This document shows, piece after piece, positions 27,333 through 38,792 of a stretch of 64,000 bases of DNA; position 1 is the stretch's first letter; each line of letters begins with the position of its first letter. The translations under genes and the position numbers were made by a program. The notes beneath the pieces were generated by a model, which was not told the DNA's origin, made no database searches, and saw only the letters and a list, made by a program, of their open reading frames with translations. This DNA comes from Sphingomonas sp. NBWT7 (GTDB taxonomy: Bacteria; Pseudomonadota; Alphaproteobacteria; Sphingomonadales; Sphingomonadaceae). The stretch lies in NCBI RefSeq assembly GCF_014217605.1, contig NZ_CP043639.1:953501-1017500 (forward strand), in the 5' to 3' direction.

Positions 27333-28454
27333 TCAATAGCCGAGCGCGGCGACCTCCGCATCATCGAAGCCCAGGCTGCGCAGCACGCCCGCGTCGTCGC
27401 GGTTGCCGCCCATGTCGGGCGCCACCGTGCCGCTCTTCGAGTAGCGCGGTGCCGGCGCGGGCTGCTTGATCCCGCCCGCTTCGACGAAGGTGCCGCGCGC
27501 CTTGTTGTGCGCATCGTCATATGCCTCGTCGAAGCCCAGCACCGGCGCGAAGCACACGTCGTGGCCCTTGAACGCGGCAACCCATTCGTCGCGGCTCTTC
27601 GTCTTGAACAGCTGCGTCAGCTCGTCCTTCAACGCGGGCCATTGCCGCGCGTCCATCTGCGCCGCCCATTTGTCATCGCCGAGGCCCATCACCTGGCGGA
27701 ACTCCGCGTAGAATTGCGGCTCGATCGCGCCCAGCGAGATGAACTTGCCGTCGCTAGCCTCGTAGGTGTCGTAGAAGTGCGCGGCGGTATCGAGCAAATT
27801 GGTGCCGCGCTCGTCGCTCCAGCGGCCCATGCCGCGGAAGCCCCACATCATCGTCATCAGCACCGCCGACCCGTCGGTCATCGCCGCGTCGACCACTTGC
27901 CCCTCTCCGGTGCGCGCGGCGTGGAGCAGCGCCGCCAGCATGCCGTAGGCAAGGAACATCCCGCCCCCACCGAAATCGCCGACCATGTTGATCGGCGGCG
28001 TCGGCTTCTCGCCCTTGCGGCCGAACGCGTGCAGCGCGCCCGAGATCGCGATATAGTTGATGTCGTGCCCCGGCTCGGGCGCCATCGGGCCGTACTGCCC
28101 CCAGCCGGTCATGCGCCCGTAGACGAGCTTGGGGTTGTCGGCGAGCAACACGTCCGGCCCAAGGCCAAGCCGCTCCATCACGCCCGGCCGGAAGCCCTCG
28201 ATGATCGCATCGGCGCTCTTCACGATCTTGCGCACCGCGGCGATCGACTTCGGGTCCTTCAGGTCCATCCCGATCGACTTGCGACTGCGCAGCAGCGGGT
28301 CCTGCTCCGCCACCGCATTGCCCTGCGGCTTGCCGGGTCGATCGATACGGATCACCTCCGCACCGTGATCGGCGAGCATCATGCCCGCGAACGGCCCCGG
28401 GCCGATGCCGGCAAATTCGACGATGCGGATGCCGGCGAGGGGTGGCGTGCTCAC
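27333..28454 (-). CDS. Alpha-methylacyl-CoA racemase (CaiB/BaiF family)
   Basis: The 373-residue protein has the family opening IRIVEFAGIGPGPFAGMMLADHGAEV... and the racemase segments GHDINYIAISGAL, DFGGGG and GEGQVVDAAM. In Mycobacterium MCR His126 and Asp156 act in the equivalent GHD(I/L)NY region, and both are kept, so racemisation of 2-methylacyl-CoA is likelier than CoA transfer. GTG at 28454 is chosen because AGGAGAG lies about 7 nt upstream. It may handle branched-chain or sterol side-chain acids. Confidence 0.85.
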   Translation of the reverse strand: MSTPPLAGIRIVEFAGIGPGPFAGMMLADHGAEVIRIDRPGKPQGNAVAEQDPLLRSRKSIGMDLKDPKSIAAVRKIVKSADAIIEGFRPGVMERLGLGPDVLLADNPKLVYGRMTGWGQYGPMAPEPGHDINYIAISGALHAFGRKGEKPTPPINMVGDFGGGGMFLAYGMLAALLHAARTGEGQVVDAAMTDGSAVLMTMMWGFRGMGRWSDERGTNLLDTAAHFYDTYEASDGKFISLGAIEPQFYAEFRQVMGLGDDKWAAQMDARQWPALKDELTQLFKTKSRDEWVAAFKGHDVCFAPVLGFDEAYDDAHNKARGTFVEAGGIKQPAPAPRYSKSGTVAPDMGGNRDDAGVLRSLGFDDAEVAALGY

Positions 28455-28539
28455 GGATGCTCTCTCCTGGTTACGTTTCCGGCAGGAGGTATCGCGCCGT
28501 CGCGGCAAGCACAACAAAAGTTATGGCGGGGCGTATTGC

Positions 28540-29649
28540 CTATCGTGCGAGCGGCGGTGCGCCGCGGTCGAGCGCTAGATCAGCGTCGGAAAATCGGATC
28601 GGCGTCCGCAGCCCGGCGATCGGCCGCGTTGCATTCGGCGCCAGCACCATCCCGCGTGCCACGACCTGCGGATCGTTCAACGCCTGCGCCACCGTGTTGA
28701 TCGGCCCCGCCGGCACGCCCGCGGCCTCTAGCCGTGCGAGCAGATCGTCGCGATCGAACAGCCGGCAGCGTTCCTCGATCAGCGCGAACAGCGCGTCGCG
28801 ATGCTCGATGCGCCCGGCATTGCTGTCCCACCGCGCATCGGGGGCGATCCCGACGATGCCGGCGAAGCGGTGATATTGCGCGTCGTTCCCCACCGCCAGG
28901 ATGAACCAGCCGTCGCGCGTTGGAAACACGGCATAGGGACTGACGTTCGCGTGCGCATTGCCCATCCGCGGCGGGTTCTCGCCGCTCGCGAAATAGTTGG
29001 CCGCCTGGTTGGCGAGCACTCCCACCATCGTGTCGAGCAGCGCGCAGTCGACGTGCTGCCCCCTGCCTGTCCGCTCGCGCATTGTCAGCGCTGCCTGGAT
29101 GCCGATCGTCGCGTACAGCCCGGTCATGATGTCGGCGAAGGCAACACCGATCTTCTGCGGCGCCCCATCGGGTTCGCCGGTCAGCGACATGATTCCCCCC
29201 ATCCCCTGGACGATGAAATCGTAGCCGGCGCGCGCGGCATAGGGCCCGTCCTGCCCGAAGCCAGTGATCGAGCAATAGACGAGCCGCGGATGCTCGGCTG
29301 CCAGGCTCGCGTAATCAAGGCCGTATTTGGCCAGCCCACCGACCTTGAAGTTCTCGATCACCACGTCGGCATCCGTGATCAGCGCCTTCACGCGGGCGAC
29401 ATCGTCGGGATTGGTGAAATCCGCGACCATGCCGGTCTTGCCGCGGTTGCAGGCGTGATAATAAGCCGCGGCGCGCTCGCCGCTGTGCTCAACGAACGGC
29501 GGCCCCCAGGTGCGCGTATCGTCCCCCGCGGGGCTTTCTACCTTGATCACCTCGGCACCGAGATCGGCGAGGATCTGCCCTGCCCACGGCCCAGCCAGGA
29601 TGCGCGCGAGCTCGACGACCTTGATGCCGCGCAGCGGAGGCTCACGCAT
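28540..29649 (-). CDS. Class III CoA-transferase, succinyl-CoA:glutarate-type
   Basis: A 369-residue CaiB/BaiF protein: [38 protein letters not shown]..., [14 protein letters not shown] and [12 protein letters not shown] (the catalytic Asp region) match true CoA-transferases. Its neighbour 3 nt upstream is glutaryl-CoA dehydrogenase, so it likely activates glutarate using succinyl-CoA, as in human SUGCT. Context rather than sequence gives the substrate. Confidence 0.85.
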   Translation of the reverse strand: MREPPLRGIKVVELARILAGPWAGQILADLGAEVIKVESPAGDDTRTWGPPFVEHSGERAAAYYHACNRGKTGMVADFTNPDDVARVKALITDADVVIENFKVGGLAKYGLDYASLAAEHPRLVYCSITGFGQDGPYAARAGYDFIVQGMGGIMSLTGEPDGAPQKIGVAFADIMTGLYATIGIQAALTMRERTGRGQHVDCALLDTMVGVLANQAANYFASGENPPRMGNAHANVSPYAVFPTRDGWFILAVGNDAQYHRFAGIVGIAPDARWDSNAGRIEHRDALFALIEERCRLFDRDDLLARLEAAGVPAGPINTVAQALNDPQVVARGMVLAPNATRPIAGLRTPIRFSDADLALDRGAPPLAR

Positions 29650-29652
29650 GGC

Positions 29653-30837
<1,185 letters not shown>

Positions 30838-30972
30838 GCACTCACTCCACCTGACGTGCGGGCATCATGCCCTGTCCCGCCGAACCGGACCGGCATGGCC
30901 GATCGGCCACGCAGCCCTGCCCGCGATCTGCGCGGCACCGGGCCGGCGGGTTTGCGAAGTGGCTATAGCCGC

Positions 30973-31326
30973 TCAGCCAGGCGAGCCAAGCGTGTGTGCA
31001 TATTTCGGCTGGTCGATCGCGATCGTATCGAGCGCCGTCGCCTTGAGATGCGCGATCAGCGCCGGATCGTCTGGCGCCACCGTGCCGGACCGGATCGCTT
31101 CCACCAGCGCCCGGTCGAGCTCGTCACGATCGCCGTCGCGTCCGAGCAAGGCGCTCATCCGCGTCACCGCACGCGCGTCGGCGGCGGGGCTCAGCGCCAT
31201 GTCGCGCGCCGCGATCTCGAGCGCATTGCGCGCGACGCGCAGCCCGAACACGCTCGCGCTGCCGTCGACCGGCAGCCACGTCGCAACGCCGGCGACCAAT
31301 TCCTGCGCCGTCGGATGCGTAATCAT
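30973..31326 (-). CDS. DUF6285-like small protein
   Basis: A 117-residue helical protein beginning MITHPTAQELVAGV, with FGLRVARNALEIAARDMAL in the middle and a C-terminal QPKYAHTL. I recognise it as a member of the short family commonly placed after APH-type phosphotransferases in acyl-CoA catabolic loci; its biochemical role is not known. It is ATGA-coupled to the phosphotransferase (31326-31323). A longer N-terminus in the same frame is arginine-rich noise and was rejected. Confidence 0.75.
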   Translation of the reverse strand: MITHPTAQELVAGVATWLPVDGSASVFGLRVARNALEIAARDMALSPAADARAVTRMSALLGRDGDRDELDRALVEAIRSGTVAPDDPALIAHLKATALDTIAIDQPKYAHTLGSPG

Positions 31327-32336
31327 GCCGCATTCCTCTCGATGATCGCGACGATGTCGGCCTCGGTCTCCGACAAGCGCCGCCCGATCACGCCGCGCTC
31401 GGGCCCGGCGGTCGGATCGGCGGCGAAGCTCGCGTACATTCCCATCGTCATCACCCCCCATTTGAGGCTGCCGAGCATCGACCAGAAATCGACGCGCGCC
31501 GCCGAGATCGGCTCGCCCCCCGCCTCGACATAGCCGGCGAGCAGATCCTCGATGTCGCCGAAGCCGCCGACGTAGCGGTCGGGCCGCCCGAACTTCCAGC
31601 TACTGGTGCACAGCCAGCCGAGATCCTCCGCCGGATCGCCGATGTGGACCAGCTCCCAGTCGAGCACCGCCGCGAGCCCCGCCTCGGGATCGACCATGAT
31701 GTTGCCGTTGCGGAAGTCGCCGTGCACGAACCGCGGCGTCACCGGCTCGGTCGGCAGCCGCTTCTCGAGCCAGCGGAACGCCGCCTCGATCGTCGGGCGG
31801 ACGTTGCCCGTCGCGCGCCAGGTCGCCTCGTAATTGGCGAGCGTCGTCGCCGCATCGGTGCGGTCGAGCCCGTCAAGCGGTTCGACCGCGTGGATCCGCG
31901 CCAGCGCCGCGCCGCACTGCCGCGCCAGCTTGCCGCGCGCCGGCTCGAACGCGGGATCGCTGGTGATCTTCTTGCCCAGCGTCTCGCCGCCGATACGGCG
32001 CATGACATAGGCCTCGTCAAGCCCGTCCGCCGCCTCGTCACACACGTAGGTGACATCGGGCGCCGGCACTCCGCCCGCCACAGCGCGCGCGATCGCCTCC
32101 GCCTCGCGGCGCAGCGGCGGCTTGTTCACGGCAGTGCTTTCCACCGCGCGCGTGCGCCGCCGCAGGATCAGCGGCACCGCGCCTCCCGGTCCCACCGCGT
32201 CGAACGCCCATGTCTCCATGCTCGCCCCGCCGGTCAGCCGTACCAGATTGTCGATTCGCTCGGCGCCCTCGGCCATGCGTGGAGCGAGCGTCGATAGCCG
32301 CCGTGCCAACTCGTCCTTCGAAAGCCTCTCCGCCAT
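31323..32336 (-). CDS. Phosphotransferase of the ACAD10/APH type
   Basis: A 337-residue aminoglycoside-phosphotransferase-fold kinase. LTGGASMETWAF forms the nucleotide loop, FVHGDFRNGNIMVD the catalytic loop (Asp in HGDFRNGN), and VLDWELVHIGDPAEDLGWL the metal-binding DWE motif. Proteins of this kind are fused to acyl-CoA dehydrogenase in ACAD10 and phosphorylate hydroxy-fatty acids or hydroxyacyl substrates in related bacteria. The divergent gene across 90 nt encodes an acyl-CoA dehydrogenase, so the same partnership is likely here. Confidence 0.88.
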   Translation of the reverse strand: MAERLSKDELARRLSTLAPRMAEGAERIDNLVRLTGGASMETWAFDAVGPGGAVPLILRRRTRAVESTAVNKPPLRREAEAIARAVAGGVPAPDVTYVCDEAADGLDEAYVMRRIGGETLGKKITSDPAFEPARGKLARQCGAALARIHAVEPLDGLDRTDAATTLANYEATWRATGNVRPTIEAAFRWLEKRLPTEPVTPRFVHGDFRNGNIMVDPEAGLAAVLDWELVHIGDPAEDLGWLCTSSWKFGRPDRYVGGFGDIEDLLAGYVEAGGEPISAARVDFWSMLGSLKWGVMTMGMYASFAADPTAGPERGVIGRRLSETEADIVAIIERNAA

Positions 32337-32426
32337 GGTTCCCCGGCACCGTTGATTTAGGGGCTGTAAATCCTGCCTGAGCGCGCTACGCAAGTTAAAA
32401 GGATCGACTTAATTCGGGAGAGGGCC

Positions 32427-33794
32427 ATGGATTTCGGACTGCCGCAGGATCTGCTCGACTATCTCAAGGAGCTGGATGCCTTCATCGAAGCGGAGATCAA
32501 GCCGCTCGAGGATGCCGACGACAACGTCCGCTTCTTCGACCACCGCCGCGAATATGCGCGTACCGATTTCGAGGCCGGCGGCCTGCCGCGCCACGAATGG
32601 GAAGAATTGATGCGCGAGGCGAAGCGCCGCGCCGACAAGGCCGGCCATCTGCGCTTCGCGATGGACCCCAAGTTCGGCGGCAAGGGCGGTTCTAATTTGT
32701 GGATGTGCGTGATCCGCGAATACCTCGCCGCCAAGGGCCTCGGCCTCCACAACGACCTGCAGACCGAGCATTCTATCGTCGCCAACAACCCCTTCGCCAA
32801 GATGTTCGACGATTTCGGCACCGAGGAGCAGAAGGAGGAGTTCATCACCGGCACGCTCAATGGCACGCGGCGCGTGACCTTCGGTTTGACCGAACCGTAT
32901 CACGGATCGGACGCGACCCACATGGAGACGCGCGCCAAGCCCGAGTCGCGCAACGGCGTGCCTGGCTACGTCATCAACGGCGAGAAGATGTGGACGACGG
33001 GCATGCACGTCGCGACGCACTGCGCGCTCTTCGCGCGTACCAGCGGTGACGACGGCGCGGCGAAGGGCATCACCTGCTTCCTGGTGCCGACCGACGACGA
33101 AGGCGTGAAGATCGAGGAATATCTCTGGACCTTCAACATGCCAACGGATCACCCGCGCGTCAGCTTCACCGACGTATGGGTGCCGGAAACGACGATCTTC
33201 GGCGATCCGGAGAACGGCCTGCCCGTCGCGCAGGCCTTCGTGCACGAGAACCGCATCCGCCAGGCCGCTTCTTCATTGGGCGCCGCAACCTACTGTATCG
33301 AGGAATCGATCCGCTACGCGCGACAGCGTAAGCCGTTCGGCGAGGATCTCGCGCGCAATCAGGCGATCCAGTTCCCGCTGGTCGAGCTCGCGACGCAGGC
33401 CGAGATGCTGCGCCTGCTGATCCGCAAGACCGCGTGGGAAATGGATCAGATGCCGCACCATGAGGTTGAGAAGCGCCTCTCGGACAAGGTGTCGATGTGC
33501 AATTACTGGGGCAATCGCCTGTGCTGCGAGGCGGCCGATCGCGCGATGCAGGTCCATGGCGGCATCGGCTATTCGCGCCACAAGGCGTTCGAGCACATCT
33601 ATCGCCACCACCGCCGCTATCGCATCACCGAGGGCGCGGAGGAGATCCAGATGCGCAAGGTCGCCGCATTCCTGTTCGGCTACCTCGGCCCGCGCCGGCA
33701 GGAGTTCAAGGAACTCGACTGGAACGACGTCGACTATCGCAACAGCCAGATCCGACCACGCTCGGGCAAGCAGGCGCTCGGCAGCGTCTTCTGA
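32427..33794 (+). CDS. Acyl-CoA dehydrogenase (ACAD family)
   Basis: A 455-residue flavoprotein, with the FAD/substrate motifs FGLTEPYHGSDATHME and WTTGMHVATH, the AMQVHGGIGYSRH block, and the catalytic-glutamate position RITEGAEEIQ. It is somewhat longer than typical ACADs (about 390-400) because of an extended N-terminus. GGGAGAGG precedes the ATG closely. Divergent from the phosphotransferase/DUF6285 pair; together they resemble an ACAD10/11-type hydroxyacyl-CoA route. Substrate is unknown. Confidence 0.92.
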   Translation: MDFGLPQDLLDYLKELDAFIEAEIKPLEDADDNVRFFDHRREYARTDFEAGGLPRHEWEELMREAKRRADKAGHLRFAMDPKFGGKGGSNLWMCVIREYLAAKGLGLHNDLQTEHSIVANNPFAKMFDDFGTEEQKEEFITGTLNGTRRVTFGLTEPYHGSDATHMETRAKPESRNGVPGYVINGEKMWTTGMHVATHCALFARTSGDDGAAKGITCFLVPTDDEGVKIEEYLWTFNMPTDHPRVSFTDVWVPETTIFGDPENGLPVAQAFVHENRIRQAASSLGAATYCIEESIRYARQRKPFGEDLARNQAIQFPLVELATQAEMLRLLIRKTAWEMDQMPHHEVEKRLSDKVSMCNYWGNRLCCEAADRAMQVHGGIGYSRHKAFEHIYRHHRRYRITEGAEEIQMRKVAAFLFGYLGPRRQEFKELDWNDVDYRNSQIRPRSGKQALGSVF

Positions 33795-33802
33795 TCGGCA
33801 CG

Positions 33803-33836
33803 CGCCGCCGCGGCACGGTATTCGGCCGCGGCGGCG
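33803..33836 (+). terminator. Strong GC hairpin after the acyl-CoA dehydrogenase gene
   Basis: CGCCGCCGCGGC at 33803-33814 pairs perfectly over 12 bp with 33825-33836, closing a 10-nt loop. It lies 8 nt after the stop. There is no U-tract, so it may act as a Rho-assisted or RNA-stabilising 3' end. Confidence 0.6.
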
Positions 33837-33899
33837 ATTCCAGCTTATTGGTGGAGGCTTGCGAGACGGGCCGATCCGCCATAACATCTGTTACGTTAG

Positions 33900-34931
<1,032 letters not shown>

Positions 34932-34985
34932 GCGTTAAGCTGATTCAGATCAGTTGCAAGGCGTCGGCCGCTTTGCCATGCGTCG

Positions 34986-35013
34986 CCGGAGCAGTGTGGT
35001 TTCGCTGCTCCGG
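34986..35013 (+). terminator. 9-bp hairpin between nitronate monooxygenase and bacteriophytochrome
   Basis: CCGGAGCAG at 34986-34994 pairs with CTGCTCCGG at 35005-35013 around a 10-nt loop. It lies between the end of the nitronate monooxygenase gene (stop at 34931) and the AAAGGAG Shine-Dalgarno of bphP. It may terminate the upstream transcript or sit in the bphP leader. Confidence 0.45.
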
Positions 35014-35032
35014 AGTGGCGTAAAGGAGCCGA

Positions 35033-37168
35033 ATGGCAACGCGCAGCGAGCGGGCGGCGCCCGATGTTACTGAGTGCGATCGTGAGCCGATCCACATCCC
35101 CGGCGCGATCCAGCCGCACGGCCTCGTCCTGATCGCCGATCCTGCGACGCGGCGCGTCGTGGCAGGAGCCGGGCGCCTCGAGCAGGTGTTCGGCGACGAT
35201 TGGCTGGGCGGATCGCTCGACACGATGATCGCGCAGGACGTTTCGGCGCTCCTCTCGACACTGGTCGCCGGGCCCGGCGGCACGATCCGCGGCGCCACGA
35301 TCATGCTGCAGGATCGCCGGTTCGACGTCACAATCCATCAGGCGGCGCCGTGGCTGATCGTCGAACTCGAGCCTGCGTCGGCCGAACCGCTTCTCGCCGG
35401 TGAGATGCTGTCGTGGATGGATTCGATTGCCGCAGGCTTCGAACGGGCGGCAACGATCCCCTCGCTCTGCGCCCGCGCGGCGATCGCCTTTCGCACGCTG
35501 ACCGGGTTCGACCGGGTGATGATCTATCGCTTCCTCGACGACGATGCCGGGCGCGTCGTCGGCGAGGATCGCGATCCCGCGCTCCACAGCTTCATGAACC
35601 ATCACTTCCCGGCTAGCGACATCCCGCGCCAGGCGCGCGCGCTCTACGTGCGCAATCGCACGCGCGTCATCCCCGATGCCGGGTACGAGCCCGCTCCGCT
35701 TCGCCCCGCCGGGTTCGAGACGGTCGATCTCAGCGACGTCGCGCTGCGCAGCGTGTCGCCGATCCACGTCCAATATCTGCACAACATGGGCGTCGCCGCC
35801 TCGGCATCGATCTCGATCGTCAAGGACGGCATCCTGTGGGGCATGATCGCGTGCCATCATCGCACGCCACGCATCATGCCGCTCGACGTGCGGCTGGCGG
35901 GCGCGGCGCTCGCCGGCGGGCTTGCCCGGCAGATCCGCACCAAGGAAGAAGCGGAAAGCTATCGCGAGCGGCTGGCGCTCCGCATGGCCGAAGACTCGCT
36001 CGTGCCTGCGCTCAAGCCGTCGCTGCGGCGCGCTGTGGCCGACCGGCACGAAGAAATCCGCCGCATGATCGACGGCGACGGGCTCGCTCTGATCCACTCC
36101 GACGGCATCGAGATGTATGGCCACTGCCCGGAGCGCGCCGACGTCGCCGCGCTTGGCCGCTGGCTCGTCGGACGCAACAATACAGATATCCTGGCGACCC
36201 GTCATCTGACCGAGCTGATGCCGGGGTCGGAACGCTTCGCCGACCGCGCAAGCGGCATTCTCGCGCTACCGGTACCCGAAGAAGGCGCGACGCTGATCTG
36301 GTTCCGCGTCGAACAGGTCGAGGAGATCGAGTGGGCGGGCAATCCGCACAAGGGCGTCGCGCTCGATAGCAACGCGCAGCTGACGCCGCGCACGTCGTTC
36401 GAATCGTGGCGCGAGTCGGTGCATTGCCGCTCGCGGCGATGGACGCTCGAGCAGGTCGAGGCCGCGCACCGGTTGCGCCGCGCGATGCGCGAGGCGAGCG
36501 ATGCGCGCGAGCGGCTACGTCTCTATCGCGATCTCGAGCGTGCGATCGTCGAAAAGGACGCGGCACTCGTCCAGAAGGACGTGCTGATGAAGGAGGTGGA
36601 CCACCGCGTCCAGAACAGCCTCCAGCTCGTCCAGGCGTTCCTTACGCTGCAGGCGCGCGACGCCGGCCCCGGCTCCGTCGCCGATCAGCTGATCGAGGCG
36701 GGCTCGCGGCTGTCTGCGGTCGCGCTGGTCCACCGCCGGCTTTATCGCGACGATCAGATCGAAACGATCGACCTTGCGCGCTACCTAGAGGATCTGGTCG
36801 AGGATCTGAAGGGCTCGCTCGGCATGCAATGGGCGCCGCACATGTCGATCAACCTCGATCCGATCCTGATCCCCACCGATCGCGCCGTGAACCTGGGCCT
36901 CATTGCCGCCGAGCTCGTCATCAACGCCACCAAATATGCCTATCCCGGCGGTACCGGCCCGATCGAGATCGCGCTGGAACAGCATCGCAACCGGTTGCGG
37001 CTGATCGTCGCGGATCACGGGGTCGGCGTATCGGGGGATCGGCGCGGCTTCGGCAGCCGAATGATGAACGCGGTGATGGCGCGGCTCGGCGGCGAGTTGG
37101 AGCAGGTCGACAATGCGCCCGGCCTGCGTACGATCGTCACCGCGCCGATCGAGGACGCGACGAGCTAG
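35033..37168 (+). CDS. bphP: Bacteriophytochrome sensor kinase, HisKA_2 type
   Basis: Red/far-red photoreceptor of 711 residues. The biliverdin-attachment cysteine is Cys15 in ECDREPIHIPGAIQPHG. The PAS-GAF-PHY photosensory unit follows, with PASDIPRQAR (DIP motif) and ACHHRT near the chromophore, and PHY tongue motif PRTSF. The output is a HisKA_2/HWE-like kinase: MKEVDHRVQNSLQLVQ holds the phospho-histidine and ELVINATKYAYPGG starts the HATPase. AAAGGAG precedes the ATG. It is tail-to-tail with the heme oxygenase that makes biliverdin, sharing a CTAG stop overlap at 37165-37168. No cognate response regulator is adjacent. Confidence 0.96.
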   Translation: MATRSERAAPDVTECDREPIHIPGAIQPHGLVLIADPATRRVVAGAGRLEQVFGDDWLGGSLDTMIAQDVSALLSTLVAGPGGTIRGATIMLQDRRFDVTIHQAAPWLIVELEPASAEPLLAGEMLSWMDSIAAGFERAATIPSLCARAAIAFRTLTGFDRVMIYRFLDDDAGRVVGEDRDPALHSFMNHHFPASDIPRQARALYVRNRTRVIPDAGYEPAPLRPAGFETVDLSDVALRSVSPIHVQYLHNMGVAASASISIVKDGILWGMIACHHRTPRIMPLDVRLAGAALAGGLARQIRTKEEAESYRERLALRMAEDSLVPALKPSLRRAVADRHEEIRRMIDGDGLALIHSDGIEMYGHCPERADVAALGRWLVGRNNTDILATRHLTELMPGSERFADRASGILALPVPEEGATLIWFRVEQVEEIEWAGNPHKGVALDSNAQLTPRTSFESWRESVHCRSRRWTLEQVEAAHRLRRAMREASDARERLRLYRDLERAIVEKDAALVQKDVLMKEVDHRVQNSLQLVQAFLTLQARDAGPGSVADQLIEAGSRLSAVALVHRRLYRDDQIETIDLARYLEDLVEDLKGSLGMQWAPHMSINLDPILIPTDRAVNLGLIAAELVINATKYAYPGGTGPIEIALEQHRNRLRLIVADHGVGVSGDRRGFGSRMMNAVMARLGGELEQVDNAPGLRTIVTAPIEDATS

Positions 37169-37689
37169 CCCACCGGCGCATGCTCGGCGCGGGCGGCAGC
37201 ATCGTAGAGTTCGAATGTTCGAAGCGCGCCGTCCACCATCGCGGCGTGCCAGGCGTCGTCCTCGCCCGCAGCGGCCGCATCGATCGCTTCGCGAATCAGA
37301 CGCCACTCGCCCGGCAGGTGTGTCGCGCCGAGATAGGCGCGCGGAAGTCCGGGACCGACCATCTTGGCGAGCATCCCGCCGCCGAGCCGTGATCCCTCGA
37401 TGACGTACAGCGCGCCCCAAGCGGCTGCAGCACCGCGGCTTAGTGTCACAGCCGCGGGCGGCATCGCAACGTCGAGCGCCGCCAAATCGGCAGCCAGTGC
37501 CGGCATACGGCGCCGAAGCGTCGGCCATATTGTCGCGGCCTGCGTCTCGGCTGCCGGCAGCGCACGGGCATGCGATCGCAGGAAGGCGGCATAGGCCATG
37601 TGATCATGTAAATCATGCGATCCGAACGCGGCGTCGACCATCGCGTGTGCGGCAGCGGTTTGGGAACGGAGCAAGGCGATCGCGGACAT
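37165..37689 (-). CDS. bphO: Heme oxygenase (biliverdin-producing) BphO
   Basis: Cleaves heme to biliverdin, the chromophore for the adjacent phytochrome. The 174-residue helical protein has a proximal heme ligand at His15 (TAAAHAMVDAAF) and the distal helix YVIEGSRLGGG with the glycine kink. It is convergent with bphP, the reverse of the usual bphO-bphP operon, so co-ordination would need separate promoters. The start at 37689 fits the family length. Confidence 0.9.
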   Translation of the reverse strand: MSAIALLRSQTAAAHAMVDAAFGSHDLHDHMAYAAFLRSHARALPAAETQAATIWPTLRRRMPALAADLAALDVAMPPAAVTLSRGAAAAWGALYVIEGSRLGGGMLAKMVGPGLPRAYLGATHLPGEWRLIREAIDAAAAGEDDAWHAAMVDGALRTFELYDAAARAEHAPVG

Positions 37690-37762
37690 CGCATGCGCGA
37701 TGCCGTATCGGGCAGCGAACGTCGAGCACGATCATCGCCTGGAGGGCGTCGCGCCTTGATCG

Positions 37763-37848
37763 TGGTACGGGCGGTCGGACTCGAACCGACAAGTTGTTGC
37801 CAACGGCGGATTTTGAGTCCGCTGCGTCTACCATTCCGCCACGCCCGC
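37763..37848 (-). tRNA. tRNA-Leu (CAA anticodon)
   Basis: Reads on the minus strand from GCGGGCG at 37848. The acceptor stem GCGGGCG pairs with CGCCCGT (a G-U at the first pair), followed by A and an encoded CCA ending at 37763. The anticodon arm GCGGA-CTCAAAA-TCCGC gives CAA. A long variable arm and GGTTCGAGTCC in the T-arm complete a class II tRNA of 86 nt, which translates UUG. Confidence 0.97.
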
Positions 37849-37907
37849 GTGGTTCAGGCCCGCGCCATTGCCACGATCGGCGGGCGCGCGTCCAGCCTTG
37901 TCAGCGT

Positions 37908-38273
37908 TTAAGCAGGAAAGCGCATGCGCCGGGGGGCGCCATCATCCTTGGCAAGCCCGACCGGCTTGCGCGCGCGCTGCGGATCGATCGTGCGATCGAA
38001 TGCGATGCCGGCGCGCCCCTCGGTTTGCCAAGCTACGCGGCCGGTAAGCCAGCCCAGCCCGCGCAACTCGATCTCGACAGCCGAATCAGGTTCAACCGGC
38101 TCCGGCAGTTCAGCCATCAGCCCGCCGGCGGACAGGTTGCGCACCCGCACCTGCCGCTCCTCGCGCCACCCATTCACCTTCAGCCGCGCGTGAAGAAAGA
38201 GGCTGTCACGCCCGCGCGGCTCGCCATCGGCGGAAACAGCCTCGGTGAAGACACTGGCACGAACGGATTCCAT
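37908..38273 (-). CDS. PilZ-domain protein
   Basis: A 121-residue protein with VRNLSAGGLMAEL, matching the (D/N)xSxxG half of the cyclic-di-GMP-binding PilZ signature, and WLTGRVAWQTEGRAGIAFD as the following strands. The usual RxxxR motif is only weakly visible upstream (EERQVRVRN). It may sense cyclic-di-GMP, whose turnover could come from the GGDEF-EAL protein at 12441-14333; that link is inference. It lies 59 nt from the tRNA. Confidence 0.8.
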   Translation of the reverse strand: MESVRASVFTEAVSADGEPRGRDSLFLHARLKVNGWREERQVRVRNLSAGGLMAELPEPVEPDSAVEIELRGLGWLTGRVAWQTEGRAGIAFDRTIDPQRARKPVGLAKDDGAPRRMRFPA

Positions 38274-38324
38274 GATCGCTGACTATGGCCCCAATGATTG
38301 ACGAAGTCTCAACAACGCCCGCGA

Positions 38325-38792
38325 TCAATCCTCGCGCGACACCTTTTCATGCCGCTCGTGCCGTTCCTGCGCCTCAACCGTCATCGTGGCGATCGGCCGC
38401 GCTTCCAAGCGACCCAGGCTGATCGGCTCGCCCGTCACCTCGCAATAGCCATATTCGCCGTCTTCGATACGGCGCAGCGCGGCGTCGATCTTGCCGATAA
38501 GCTTGCGCTGACGATCACGCGTACGAAGCTCGATCGACCAGTCGGTCTCGCTGGACGCGCGATCGTTGAGGTCCGCCTCACGCAGCGAATCGACTTGAAG
38601 TTGCGATAGCGTTCCCAGCGATTCGCGCAGGATCGCTTCCTTCCATGCAAGCAGCTTGTTGCGGAAATACAGCTGATGACGCGGATTCATGAACGGCTCG
38701 TCGGCGTGCGGGCGATACCCGTCGTCTGCGTCGTTTGCCGCATCACGGCCCTGGTAGTCCGGTTCGTCCACGCGATTATACGCCGTCGCCAT
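38325..38792 (-). CDS. dksA: DksA/TraR-family transcription factor with degenerate zinc finger
   Basis: RNA polymerase secondary-channel regulator acting with ppGpp. The coiled-coil tip keeps Asp74 and Asp77 (READLNDRAS), essential in E. coli DksA. The C-terminal finger has one cysteine, Cys117 (YGYCEVTGEP); the other positions are Thr120, Thr138 and Ala141. This C-x-x-T pattern is usual for alphaproteobacterial DksA and removes classical zinc binding. 155 residues; starts at 38792. Confidence 0.9.
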   Translation of the reverse strand: MATAYNRVDEPDYQGRDAANDADDGYRPHADEPFMNPRHQLYFRNKLLAWKEAILRESLGTLSQLQVDSLREADLNDRASSETDWSIELRTRDRQRKLIGKIDAALRRIEDGEYGYCEVTGEPISLGRLEARPIATMTVEAQERHERHEKVSRED

